The notes under the pieces: generated by a model | What the model saw: only the letters and a program-made list of their open reading frames with translations | Told to the model about the DNA's origin: nothing | The model's database searches: none | Made by a program: the position numbers and the translations under genes | DNA from: GCA-2708415 sp964353185 | Lineage (GTDB): Bacteria; Pseudomonadota; Alphaproteobacteria; Micavibrionales; Micavibrionaceae | Length of the DNA stretch: 35,087 nucleotides | Assembly (NCBI GenBank): GCA_964353185.1 | Contig: CAYGUV010000016.1 | Location: 1-35,087 of the forward strand | Direction: 5' to 3' | Shown here: one piece after another, positions 1 through 7,357 of the stretch | How the letters are laid out: every line of letters begins with the position of its first letter | Position numbering within the stretch: position 1 is the stretch's first letter

Positions 1-37
1 GATTTTTTAAGATATAGCGACATAGAGCGTTTGCTTT

Positions 38-55
38 CGACCCAAAGCGGACATT
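38..55 (+). repeat. Interspersed intergenic repeat, copy 1 (right half only)
   Basis: The 18-mer CGACCCAAAGCGGACATT occurs here and, base for base, at 1493-1510 and 6614-6631. Only the right half is recognisable; the left arm seen in copy 3 is degraded or absent. It lies in the non-coding leader of the first gene, in the same orientation as the other two copies. Seen directly; function unknown. Confidence 0.75.
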
Positions 56-130
56 AATATCTCTAACTTAACCACTGGAGGGCTCTCGCCCATTTCTTGA
101 CATGCCATTATAATTGTAATATGAAAAACA

Positions 131-1294
131 ATGAGTTTTTATGAGCATGACCAATTTTTTGCTGATTTCCCTGAGTATGCTGATGTAACAGTCTTTTCAC
201 ACCAAACAGACGCAATGAACGCTTTAGTGTCTGAAATAAAGTGCTCTTTCCCTTTTTTTGATGATAATAGCCTACTTTCAGTAGAGCATAATTGTTGTAT
301 TTCTATCCCTTTAGAAGATAAGACTTTTTACGTCATTAATATTGATGAGGGTTATGACTTTTGGAGTAATGTATCTTGGCCTTTACTCGTTAAAGATAAA
401 GATAATGAAATACTGAGACATTTTATTTTACAACACGAAATAGGTCATATTCTTGGCTCTATTCTTAATCCTTATGAATATTCTACAACCAATCTACTTC
501 TCACGAGTGAAGAAGATGAAAAACATAAACATATGAGTGAAGAATATGCTGACTGCTATGCAGCCTTAAAAGTAATTCAACAATATGATGAGGATGGAAT
601 AAGATTCGTTCAAAAAATCTCTGATTCCAGATTACTTTCTGCAGTTAAAAGTGGTCATACGCATCACCTTACTTCAACTGTTCTGGATGCCCTCTGTGAG
701 CTGGCGCAGAAACCTGACTTCATAAGCAAAATATCAGAATTCTCGCCTCAAGAGCTAGCTAGCCTTGCGCAAGAAATAACCCAAGCTAATCATCAACCAA
801 CTCCTGATAAAGAAAAGAAATTATCTGAATGGAAAGAAGCTATCTTTTACCCCTCTAGTGATACTTTACTTTATCCATCTATTCCGCGGTTAATGGACGC
901 TATAGGAAGACAAGTTGATGTCAGAGAGCAAGATTTAGACGATTACCTTGATAGGCTAGACTTTAAAAAAGGTGATTTAAGCCAAGCTTTCACACGCAGT
1001 AGTATTCTTAAAGCTATCGTAGGATTAAAAATCTCACTCGTAAATGCAGAAGACATGCATGATGCGCAAGGCCATTTAGAAGAAAAGCTATCTAGTGACA
1101 CAAAGGATTGGATTAGGTGCTCCAATCAATTTCCAGAGCTTAGTGATTTTGCTAAAAATATCAGAGCTACATTTGTCGGTGATAGGTTTGCTCTCCTTTC
1201 TGCTTTATCTTCAAAGGAGTTTACCAATGACTTGGCTCATAAGTATTTAACACGACAAGCCATAAAAAACATTGCAACATGTACTTTTGATTAA
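131..1294 (+). CDS. HExxH putative zinc metallopeptidase, family not recognised
   Basis: I do not recognise this 387-residue protein as a named family. It contains HEIGH at residues 102-106, within LQHEIGHILGS, the zinc-binding helix of zincin-type peptidases. About 31 residues later comes EEYADCYAAL (137-146), which could supply the third zinc ligand and catalytic-site acid, as in gluzincins such as the ImmA/IrrE (M78) group. No signal peptide or membrane segment is visible, so it is probably cytoplasmic. The C-terminal 230 residues are helical-looking and charged, with no motif I can name. The ATG at 131 is used because an ATG at 121 closes after seven codons; no good ribosome-binding site is visible. 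It stands alone, with copies of one repeat on either side. The peptidase assignment rests on the motif only. Confidence 0.6.
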   Translation: MSFYEHDQFFADFPEYADVTVFSHQTDAMNALVSEIKCSFPFFDDNSLLSVEHNCCISIPLEDKTFYVINIDEGYDFWSNVSWPLLVKDKDNEILRHFILQHEIGHILGSILNPYEYSTTNLLLTSEEDEKHKHMSEEYADCYAALKVIQQYDEDGIRFVQKISDSRLLSAVKSGHTHHLTSTVLDALCELAQKPDFISKISEFSPQELASLAQEITQANHQPTPDKEKKLSEWKEAIFYPSSDTLLYPSIPRLMDAIGRQVDVREQDLDDYLDRLDFKKGDLSQAFTRSSILKAIVGLKISLVNAEDMHDAQGHLEEKLSSDTKDWIRCSNQFPELSDFAKNIRATFVGDRFALLSALSSKEFTNDLAHKYLTRQAIKNIATCTFD

Positions 1295-1295
1295 T

Positions 1296-1314
1296 CCTCA
1301 AGGCACAGTTGAGG
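1296..1314 (+). terminator. Weak hairpin after the metallopeptidase gene
   Basis: CCTCAA (1296-1301) pairs with TTGAGG (1309-1314) across a 7-base loop, directly after the stop codon. The following bases are TTAATTAATC rather than a clean T-run, so termination is only possible. A second hairpin, AAAACCT at 1421-1427 with AGGTTTT at 1438-1444, lies in the same gap. Nothing else is visible between 1315 and 1456. Confidence 0.3.
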
Positions 1315-1456
1315 TTAATTAATCACAGTATTAGCCAATCGGTAACAATAATAAAATCTCGCTAGTGTTTCGGTTTAATTGTTATAGTTTATTGTAGCTT
1401 GTTGACAGGGGTTGTTTTAGAAAACCTTCAAGGCCTTAGGTTTTATAGAGTTTGAA

Positions 1457-1510
1457 TTCCCGCTATTGGCCGAAGACGGACATGTCTGGTTACGACCCAA
1501 AGCGGACATT
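1457..1510 (+). repeat. Interspersed intergenic repeat, copy 2
   Basis: The right half, CGACCCAAAGCGGACATT (1493-1510), is identical to copies 1 and 3. The left half, CCGCTATTGGCCGA (1460-1473), matches the left half of copy 3 but has lost the perfect outer arm (AATTCCCGCT here, against the expected AATGTCCGCT). It sits between the metallopeptidase gene and the 3' end of bioB. Confidence 0.75.
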
Positions 1511-1552
1511 GAAATTTGACGCTCTAATCGTAATTAAGCATTGTTTATTTCT

Positions 1553-2512
1553 TTAGGCGATCTTCATGCCAGCGTCTTTGATCATTTGCTGATCTTCGGC
1601 TGTATCATTATTTGCGGTTGTGAGGAGTTTTTCACCGTAAAATATAGAGTTTGCACCTGCCATCATGCACAAAATTTGTGCTTCGCGGTTGAGCATTTCA
1701 CGACCAGCAGAAAGCCGTACACGGCATTTTGGCATCATGATACGCGCAGTTGCCACCATACGAACTAATTCTAAAGGATCAACCCGCTCGCGGTCTCCCA
1801 AAGGCGTGCCTTCCACAGGCACAAGGGCATTAATAGGAACGCTTTCAGGTTGAGGGTGTAAATTTGCCAATATTTCTAACATACGGGCACGGTCTGTCAT
1901 GCTTTCACCCATGCCGATGATACCACCACTACAAACCGTAACGCCAGATTTACGAACAGCATCAAGCGTATCTAGGCGGTCTTGATAAGTGCGTGTTGAA
2001 ATGATTTTCTTATAAAATTCAGGAGACGTATCAAGGTTGTGGTTATAAGCATTTAAGCCAGCCTCTGCCAGACGGTTTGCTTGCTCTTGAGTTAACATAC
2101 CAAGGGTTACGCAAGCCTCCATCTTCATTTTTTTAACGCCTTTGACCATTTCGATGACTTTATCAAAATCTTCTCCATCGCGGACTTGCTTCCATGCTGC
2201 ACCCATACAAAAACGAGAAGCGCCTGCTTCTTTTGCTATTTTAGCTTTTGCTAAAACATCATCAACATCCATTAAGGGCTCTTTTTTCAATCCTGTTTTT
2301 TTTGCGAAATGCGCAGATTGTGGACAATACTTACAATCTTCAGGGCAGGCCCCTGTTTTAATGCTCAAAAGACTGGCCAATTGCACGGTGTTATCTTCGT
2401 GGTGTTCACGGTGGACGCCTTGTGCCTTATAGAGCAACTCCATTAAGGGAGATTCTAAAATCTCTAGTGCCTCTTCGGTTGTCCAGTCATTACGTATGGC
2501 AGTATCAGTCAT
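1553..2512 (-). CDS. bioB: Biotin synthase BioB
   Basis: Radical-SAM enzyme that inserts sulfur into dethiobiotin, the last step of biotin synthesis; cytoplasmic. The 319 residues are close to the usual family length. The radical-SAM cluster motif CxxxCxxC is at C56, C60 and C63 (GACPEDCKYCPQSA). C102, C134 and C194, with the arginine in CRVRLSAGRE, fit the ligands of the second [2Fe-2S] cluster. YNHNLDTSPEFY is the usual BioB signature. The ATG at 2512 is 57 bp from the bioF start on the opposite strand, so the two promoters share or overlap this short gap. I found no BirA-type or BioR-type operator in it. Identification is secure. Confidence 0.97.
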   Translation of the reverse strand: MTDTAIRNDWTTEEALEILESPLMELLYKAQGVHREHHEDNTVQLASLLSIKTGACPEDCKYCPQSAHFAKKTGLKKEPLMDVDDVLAKAKIAKEAGASRFCMGAAWKQVRDGEDFDKVIEMVKGVKKMKMEACVTLGMLTQEQANRLAEAGLNAYNHNLDTSPEFYKKIISTRTYQDRLDTLDAVRKSGVTVCSGGIIGMGESMTDRARMLEILANLHPQPESVPINALVPVEGTPLGDRERVDPLELVRMVATARIMMPKCRVRLSAGREMLNREAQILCMMAGANSIFYGEKLLTTANNDTAEDQQMIKDAGMKIA

Positions 2513-2569
2513 TTTAGCTCTTTATTTTTGGCGTTTGATTTTATTCTTATAAGGCATTATTACAGGAAG

Positions 2570-3730
2570 ATGAATAAAATCGAAAGCTTTTACAAAGATT
2601 TTCTCCAAAGCTGCAAAAACAAAGGATTAAAGCGGGGTATGGTCGACGTTGCTCGCCATAATAACTTTGAAATGATCGTAGATAACCGCAATTATATCAA
2701 TTTCTCAAGCAATGATTATCTGGGGTTGAGTCAGCACCCAATGTTGATTGAGCGTGCACAAGAATGGGCCGCGCAGTATGGTGCAGGGGCTGGGGCATCC
2801 CGTTTGGTAACGGGTAATTTAGATGTTTTTACCGCCATCGAAGAAAAAATTTCAAAATTTAAAGGTAAAGAATCAGCGCTTATCATGGTGTCAGGTTATC
2901 AGGCCAATGTATCTGTTTTGCCCGCGTTGTTTGATAAAAATGTGATGGGTGAATCACCGCTTGTTTTTTCTGATAAGTTAAACCATGCCAGCATGCATGC
3001 CGGATGTGCGGCAGCAGGTGTTTCACAGATACGTTATCGCCATAATGACATGGCACATCTCAAAGAATTGTTAGATAAATATCAGGGTACTCATGCGCCA
3101 AAATTTATTCTGACTGAAAGCGTGTTTAGTATGGATGGTGATTTGGCGCCGTTGGATGAAATTGACGCGCTTGCAAAAAAACATGGCTGTTTTGTCATTG
3201 TTGATGAGGCGCACGCGACAGGAGTTCTCGGTCAACACGGTAAAGGGTTAGCTAGTAAAGCCGATTTAATCATTGGAACTTTTAGTAAGGCTTTTGGTGC
3301 GTTTGGCGCTTATGTAGCGTGCAGTAAAGGGATAAAAGAATATTTGGTCAATAAATGTAACGGGCTTATCTATGCCACAGCCTTGCCACCGAGTGTATTG
3401 GGGGCGATTGATGCGGCCGTAGATTTAATCCCAACAATGGATAAAGAACGGGAGCACTTACAAAATATTGCACATAGTTTTAGGCATGAAATGATGGCTT
3501 TAGGTTTTGATCATGGAAATTCTGAAACACAAATTGTTCCGCTTATAATTGGTGATTCAAATGAAGCATTAGCGTTAAGTGATCAATTAAAATCACAAGG
3601 GTTTTGGGCGACAGCTATCCGTCCGCCAACTGTGCCAAATAATACGGCGCGAATTCGTTTTGCTTTTTCTGCTGTTCATAGTCAAGAAAATATGGAGAAA
3701 CTAATTAGCGCTTTAAAAAATATCAAATAA
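2570..3730 (+). CDS. bioF: 8-amino-7-oxononanoate synthase BioF
   Basis: PLP enzyme condensing pimeloyl-ACP (or CoA) with L-alanine to give 8-amino-7-oxononanoate. It is an alpha-oxoamine synthase of 386 residues, the usual length. Visible motifs are NDYLGL (48-53), the glycine-rich GAGAGASRLVTG segment (71-82), VDEAHATG (211-218) holding the PLP-pyridine aspartate, and GTFSKAFG with the Schiff-base lysine K240. The frame is open from a TTG at 2528, but the ATG at 2570 is preceded by ACAGGAAG, a good ribosome-binding site, and matches the family start. It is divergent from bioB and is followed after 106 bp by bioC on the same strand. Confidence 0.96.
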   Translation: MNKIESFYKDFLQSCKNKGLKRGMVDVARHNNFEMIVDNRNYINFSSNDYLGLSQHPMLIERAQEWAAQYGAGAGASRLVTGNLDVFTAIEEKISKFKGKESALIMVSGYQANVSVLPALFDKNVMGESPLVFSDKLNHASMHAGCAAAGVSQIRYRHNDMAHLKELLDKYQGTHAPKFILTESVFSMDGDLAPLDEIDALAKKHGCFVIVDEAHATGVLGQHGKGLASKADLIIGTFSKAFGAFGAYVACSKGIKEYLVNKCNGLIYATALPPSVLGAIDAAVDLIPTMDKEREHLQNIAHSFRHEMMALGFDHGNSETQIVPLIIGDSNEALALSDQLKSQGFWATAIRPPTVPNNTARIRFAFSAVHSQENMEKLISALKNIK

Positions 3731-3836
3731 TTAAGAGTGCTGCATAGTGAATTTCTTTTTAGCATAAGGTTGGGCATGACATCCTCGATCCTTAAATTAA
3801 GCGAGATTTTATATTAACACATAAAAGATTTTTTAA

Positions 3837-4583
3837 ATGAATTTAAATCGTAAACAAAAAATAGAAAAATATTTCGGGAGTAAAGTTTCTTCTTATAATC
3901 AGCATGCTTCATTGCAAAAATTTACAGCACAGAAATTATGTGCTCTGTTGCCAAATGCTGCGCCATTGAAAATACTTGAAATTGGCTGCGGAACTGGTTT
4001 TCTAACCGAAGAATTACAAAAAAAATACCCACAATCTAAAATCTTAGCAATTGATATTTCTAAAGAAATGGTCAGTGTTTGCGCACAAAAGTTTATAAAA
4101 TATCAAAATATATCATTCGATATTGCAGATGGTGAGGGTTTTCTGAGTACAGAAAAATTTGATCTTATTGTCAGCAATTTATCTATCCAATGGTTTGAAA
4201 ATCCAATAATGGGTCTTTATCATTTAACGTCTCTATTAAAAAGCGATGGTGTTTTATTTTATACAACGATAGGCAAAGAGGGGTTTCATGAATGGAAAGA
4301 TGTTTTGAATAACTTGAATTTATCTTCTGGTTTACTCGATAGCCCTTCATATAAAGGCATTTTTCAAGAAGAAAAAAACGTTGTTAATTATAAAAACGCT
4401 CTTGATTTTTTAAGTAGTTTTAAAAAAATAGGGGCGCAACAGCCACGACCCAATTATATCCCTTTAAAGCCTGTTGAACTTATAAAAGCCTGTAAGTCTC
4501 ATGATGGAAAGTACAAAGGACAAATTACGTGGCATATCCTTTATGGGGCGTTAGATAGCTCAGGCCGCGCACTTTATCGGTGA
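3837..4583 (+). CDS. bioC: Malonyl-ACP O-methyltransferase BioC
   Basis: SAM-dependent methyltransferase that methylates malonyl-ACP so that fatty-acid synthesis can build the pimeloyl chain for biotin. The 248 residues begin with a BioC-like start (F-x-S-x-V-x-S-Y, then ASLQ). The SAM-binding motif LEIGCGTGFLTEEL follows near residues 46-59, then LAIDIS, ADGEG and SNLSIQWF. The C-terminal TWHILYGAL matches the conserved BioC ending. It probably shares a transcript with bioF. The last 24 bp overlap the 3' end of bioA, which is read the other way. Motifs and neighbourhood together make BioC likely; methyltransferase alone is certain. Confidence 0.9.
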   Translation: MNLNRKQKIEKYFGSKVSSYNQHASLQKFTAQKLCALLPNAAPLKILEIGCGTGFLTEELQKKYPQSKILAIDISKEMVSVCAQKFIKYQNISFDIADGEGFLSTEKFDLIVSNLSIQWFENPIMGLYHLTSLLKSDGVLFYTTIGKEGFHEWKDVLNNLNLSSGLLDSPSYKGIFQEEKNVVNYKNALDFLSSFKKIGAQQPRPNYIPLKPVELIKACKSHDGKYKGQITWHILYGALDSSGRALYR

Positions 4584-5888
4584 AAGAACTTTTCCTAAGC
4601 CTTTTAAGATACCATCATAAGCCAGGGTTAATTGCTCGTCCGTAATACAATAAGGCGGCATCAAATATATTGCGTTTCCAAGGGGACGAATATTCAGGCC
4701 ATTACTTAAGAACCACTCTCTTAGTAATTCACTTGTGTAATTTTTATATTCACCCTCTTCATCCATAATATTAAAAGCAACAATGGACCCCATGACGCGA
4801 GGCATAAAAACATCAAACTGTGTTTGTAGGTGTTCCAAGAATTTTTTATGGCGCGTTTCAATATGTTTTATTTTATCTAAAACATTATTTTCTGAAAACA
4901 TCGCAAGCGAGCGCAAGGCAACGGCGCAAGCCAAAGGGTTCGCTGTAAAAGAATGACTATGAAGAAAAGCACGATCAGGATCATCGCTTAAGAAAATATC
5001 GTAAACGCTATCTTTTGCTACAGTGACAGACATGGGAAGATATCCTGATGTTAAGCCTTTAGACAAACAGATAAGGTCAGGTACAACGCCAATCTTCTCA
5101 CAGGAAAATAATGAGCCTGTACGCCCAAAACCAACGGCAATTTCATCATAAATCACAAGGATGCCATTTGCTTGCCCCAAATCCGTGACTGCTTTTATAA
5201 ATTCAGGACGACTAAAACGAATGCCGCCAGCGCCTTGCATTAAGGGTTCTATAATTAACGCCGCAGTATGATCTTTATTTGCTTCAATAACTTGCTTTAT
5301 TTTTTCTAAGGCTGCTTTTTCTTTGGCTTCGATATCATTATCACCATCCCATGTGTAAACATAGGGAATGGTTTCAACATCAAAAAGCAGACCTTTAAAA
5401 TCATGGAAGAACCCACATCCTTTGCCAACAGACATCGCGCCCACGGTTTCACCATGGTATGCTTTTTCAAAAGCAATAAATTTTGTACGGTGTGGTTGTT
5501 CTTTATTGCGCCAATATTGATAGGCGATTTTTAAAGCAATCTCGACAGCCGTAGAGCCATTATCTGAAAAGAACACGCGATTTAAGTCACCTGGTAGAGC
5601 CTGTGCCAGTTTTTCAGATAAATTGATAGCGGGGGGATGCGAAAAGCCTGCAAACATAACATGTTCAACTTGTGCTGCTTGGTCTGTTAAAGCTTTATTC
5701 AATTCTGAATTGGCATGGCCGTGAACACATGTCCACCAAGATGAAATCATATCTAGAATCTCATTGCCTTTTTCATCATATAAAGATGCGCCAGATGCCG
5801 ATACGATAACAGGCGGATCAGGCTCTGTTTGATGTTGCGTCATCGGATGCCAGCAATAACGCTTATCTTTATCTAACAGCTTGCTCAT
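4560..5888 (-). CDS. bioA: Adenosylmethionine-8-amino-7-oxononanoate aminotransferase BioA
   Basis: Class-III PLP aminotransferase converting 8-amino-7-oxononanoate to 7,8-diaminopelargonate with SAM as amino donor. It has 442 residues. ISSWWTCVHGH (48-58) is the BioA substrate-site signature. FFSDNGSTAVE (106-116) binds the PLP phosphate, D248 in YDEIAVGFGRTG contacts the pyridine nitrogen, and K277 in CLSKGLT is the Schiff-base lysine. Its start overlaps the bioD stop by four bases (ATGA), so the two are translationally coupled. The segment VEHVMFAGFSHPPA through FFSDNGSTAVE reads more like Bacteroidota BioA than a typical proteobacterial one. That is recall, not a search. Confidence 0.95.
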   Translation of the reverse strand: MSKLLDKDKRYCWHPMTQHQTEPDPPVIVSASGASLYDEKGNEILDMISSWWTCVHGHANSELNKALTDQAAQVEHVMFAGFSHPPAINLSEKLAQALPGDLNRVFFSDNGSTAVEIALKIAYQYWRNKEQPHRTKFIAFEKAYHGETVGAMSVGKGCGFFHDFKGLLFDVETIPYVYTWDGDNDIEAKEKAALEKIKQVIEANKDHTAALIIEPLMQGAGGIRFSRPEFIKAVTDLGQANGILVIYDEIAVGFGRTGSLFSCEKIGVVPDLICLSKGLTSGYLPMSVTVAKDSVYDIFLSDDPDRAFLHSHSFTANPLACAVALRSLAMFSENNVLDKIKHIETRHKKFLEHLQTQFDVFMPRVMGSIVAFNIMDEEGEYKNYTSELLREWFLSNGLNIRPLGNAIYLMPPYCITDEQLTLAYDGILKGLGKVLSPIKCAA

Positions 5889-6499
5889 GTAACAAACTCA
5901 ACTTCAGGTTCAATGGCCAATAAGGCCTCTGGCGTAATGTCTTCTAAGTAATCAATCTCGGCAATGATAGGCGTGTTGCTATACTCTTCTATAGCGTGAC
6001 GATTATGAGGGGACTTTTGCCCGTTCATTATAATACCTGCCACAGGAATATTGCGTGTTTTTAATGCTTCCAATGATAATAAAGTGTGATTGATTGTGCC
6101 TAACCCACTGCGACAAACAAGGATCGCAGGTAAGCTAAGCTGCTTTATTAAATCAATAACAAGGTTGTCTTTGTTTAATGGAACCATGAGCCCACCTGCG
6201 CCCTCAACAATCAAAGGTCTTACTGTTTCTGGCAATTGGAATTGTTTCATATCTATCACGATTCCATCACGACGCGCGGCTTCATGCGGTGATAAAGGTT
6301 GCGTTAAATTATAAGTTTCCGTATGAAAGCGAGCTTCAGGCAACCCCGTTAATTGCTTCATAACGTCAGTATCCGTGATGGGGTCTGAACCGCTTTGTGT
6401 AGGTTTCCAGTAATCTGCATCCAAATGGAGCATTGCCCAAGCAGAAACAACAGTTTTACCTACGTCCGTATCCGTTCCCGTTATAAAATATCCTTGCAT
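5885..6499 (-). CDS. bioD: Dethiobiotin synthetase BioD
   Basis: ATP-dependent carboxylase closing the ureido ring of dethiobiotin from diaminopelargonate and CO2. The 204 residues are near the usual length. The P-loop is GTDTDVGKT (8-16), KPTQSG (32-37) is the substrate-site lysine segment, and VEGAGGLMVP is the second nucleotide-binding motif. It is the first gene of a bioD-bioA operon. The ATG at 6499 gives the canonical N-terminus; it has no ribosome-binding site and lies directly below a strong -10 box (see the promoter entry). Confidence 0.95.
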   Translation of the reverse strand: MQGYFITGTDTDVGKTVVSAWAMLHLDADYWKPTQSGSDPITDTDVMKQLTGLPEARFHTETYNLTQPLSPHEAARRDGIVIDMKQFQLPETVRPLIVEGAGGLMVPLNKDNLVIDLIKQLSLPAILVCRSGLGTINHTLLSLEALKTRNIPVAGIIMNGQKSPHNRHAIEEYSNTPIIAEIDYLEDITPEALLAIEPEVEFVT

Positions 6500-6506
6500 A
6501 AGCAGT

Positions 6507-6536
6507 ATTATAGCGTTTGTTTTGAAACTGTCACAA
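6507..6536 (-). promoter_or_regulatory. Promoter of bioD-bioA, predicted leaderless
   Basis: Read on the minus strand, TTGTGA (6531-6536) and a perfect TATAAT (6507-6512) are separated by 18 bp. The expected transcription start, six to nine bases past the -10, falls at about 6498-6501, on or next to the bioD ATG (6497-6499). No Shine-Dalgarno sequence fits in the remaining space. The boxes are seen directly; promoter function is inferred. Confidence 0.55.
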
Positions 6537-6582
6537 AATTATTATAACCATATTATTTTTATAAAATTATTTTCTGTAATTT

Positions 6583-6631
6583 ATGTCCGCTATTGGCCGA
6601 TAGTAGCCGCATCCGACCCAAAGCGGACATT
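6583..6631 (+). repeat. Interspersed palindromic repeat, copy 3 (best preserved)
   Basis: ATGTCCGCT (6583-6591) is perfectly inverted against AGCGGACAT (6622-6630), with GGCCGA and CGACCC as imperfect inner matches. The element can fold into one hairpin. The left half matches copy 2 and the right 18-mer matches all three copies. It lies between the divergent bioD and tetR-type genes. Confidence 0.8.
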
Positions 6632-6659
6632 ACTCATTAGCATTCGAATAAATCATCCA

Positions 6660-6695
6660 AATATTATAGTTGACTAATCAGTCAACTATAATATT
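6660..6695 (+). promoter_or_regulatory. 36-bp palindromic operator/promoter of the efflux operon
   Basis: Two perfect 16-base arms, AATATTATAGTTGACT (6660-6675) and its reverse complement (6680-6695), flank a 4-base centre, AATC. The core TTGACTAATCAGTCAA is the size and form of a TetR-family operator. The right arm includes TATAAT (6687-6692), and TTGACT can serve as a -35, so bound repressor would block RNA polymerase. It lies 27 bp upstream of the tetR-type start, suggesting autoregulation of the whole operon. Confidence 0.8.
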
Positions 6696-6722
6696 GTATG
6701 TTAAACTTTTAAGGATAATGTA

Positions 6723-7346
6723 ATGGGTCGTGCACCGACTGATACAAGAGAAAAATTGTTGAAAACGGCAATCGACTTAATATGGAAGAATAGTTACGGA
6801 AGTGTTACCGTAGATAATATATGTCATGCTGCGGGTGTGCAGAAGGGCAGTTTTTATCACTTTTTCCCATCAAAAATGGCTTTAACACTCAGCGCGTTAG
6901 ATCATTTTTTTGAAGAATCCGAACCTCTGTTTGACTTTATCTTCGACCCAAATATTTCTCCAAAAGAACGATTTATAAGACTTTGTGAGTTTGGATATGA
7001 AGGCCAGAAACAAAACCAACAAAAATATGGGCTTGTTTGTGGGTGTCCTTTTATGTCTTTGGGGACAGAAATGGCAGGGCAGGAAAAAGCCATTAAAGAT
7101 AAAACAAAAAAAGTTTTTAAAAAACATGAATCTTATTATCAAATGGCTATTGAAGACATGATTATTTTAGGTGAATTGCCCCAACATATTAATGCAAACC
7201 AAATGGCTAAGAAAATATATGCTTATGTAATGGGATGTCTCATGATGGCGCGGATACAAAATAGTTTGATACCCTTACAAGAAAATTTAAAAACAGGAAT
7301 TTTTGATATTCTCACTATTAATCAAGAGAAAATTGAGAATGCTTAA
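6723..7346 (+). CDS. TetR/AcrR-family transcriptional regulator
   Basis: A 207-residue TetR-family repressor, probably sensing a pump substrate. The N-terminal helix-turn-helix spans about residues 27-54, with VTVDNICHAAGVQKGSFYHF as the turn and recognition helix and FPSKMAL after it. The C-terminal ligand domain carries a CGCPF segment (about residues 104-108) whose two cysteines could be redox-responsive; that is speculation. AAGGA lies seven bases before the ATG. It is the first gene of the operon, 11 bp before the adaptor gene, and just below the 36-bp palindrome it most likely binds. Confidence 0.92.
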   Translation: MGRAPTDTREKLLKTAIDLIWKNSYGSVTVDNICHAAGVQKGSFYHFFPSKMALTLSALDHFFEESEPLFDFIFDPNISPKERFIRLCEFGYEGQKQNQQKYGLVCGCPFMSLGTEMAGQEKAIKDKTKKVFKKHESYYQMAIEDMIILGELPQHINANQMAKKIYAYVMGCLMMARIQNSLIPLQENLKTGIFDILTINQEKIENA

Positions 7347-7357
7347 AAGGAAAAATA

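Noticed and set aside
2513..2569. BirA- or BioR-type operator between bioB and bioF
   Set aside because: No TTGTAAACC-type inverted pair and no TTATCTATAA-like palindrome is present; TTATTCTTATAA is only a loose resemblance.
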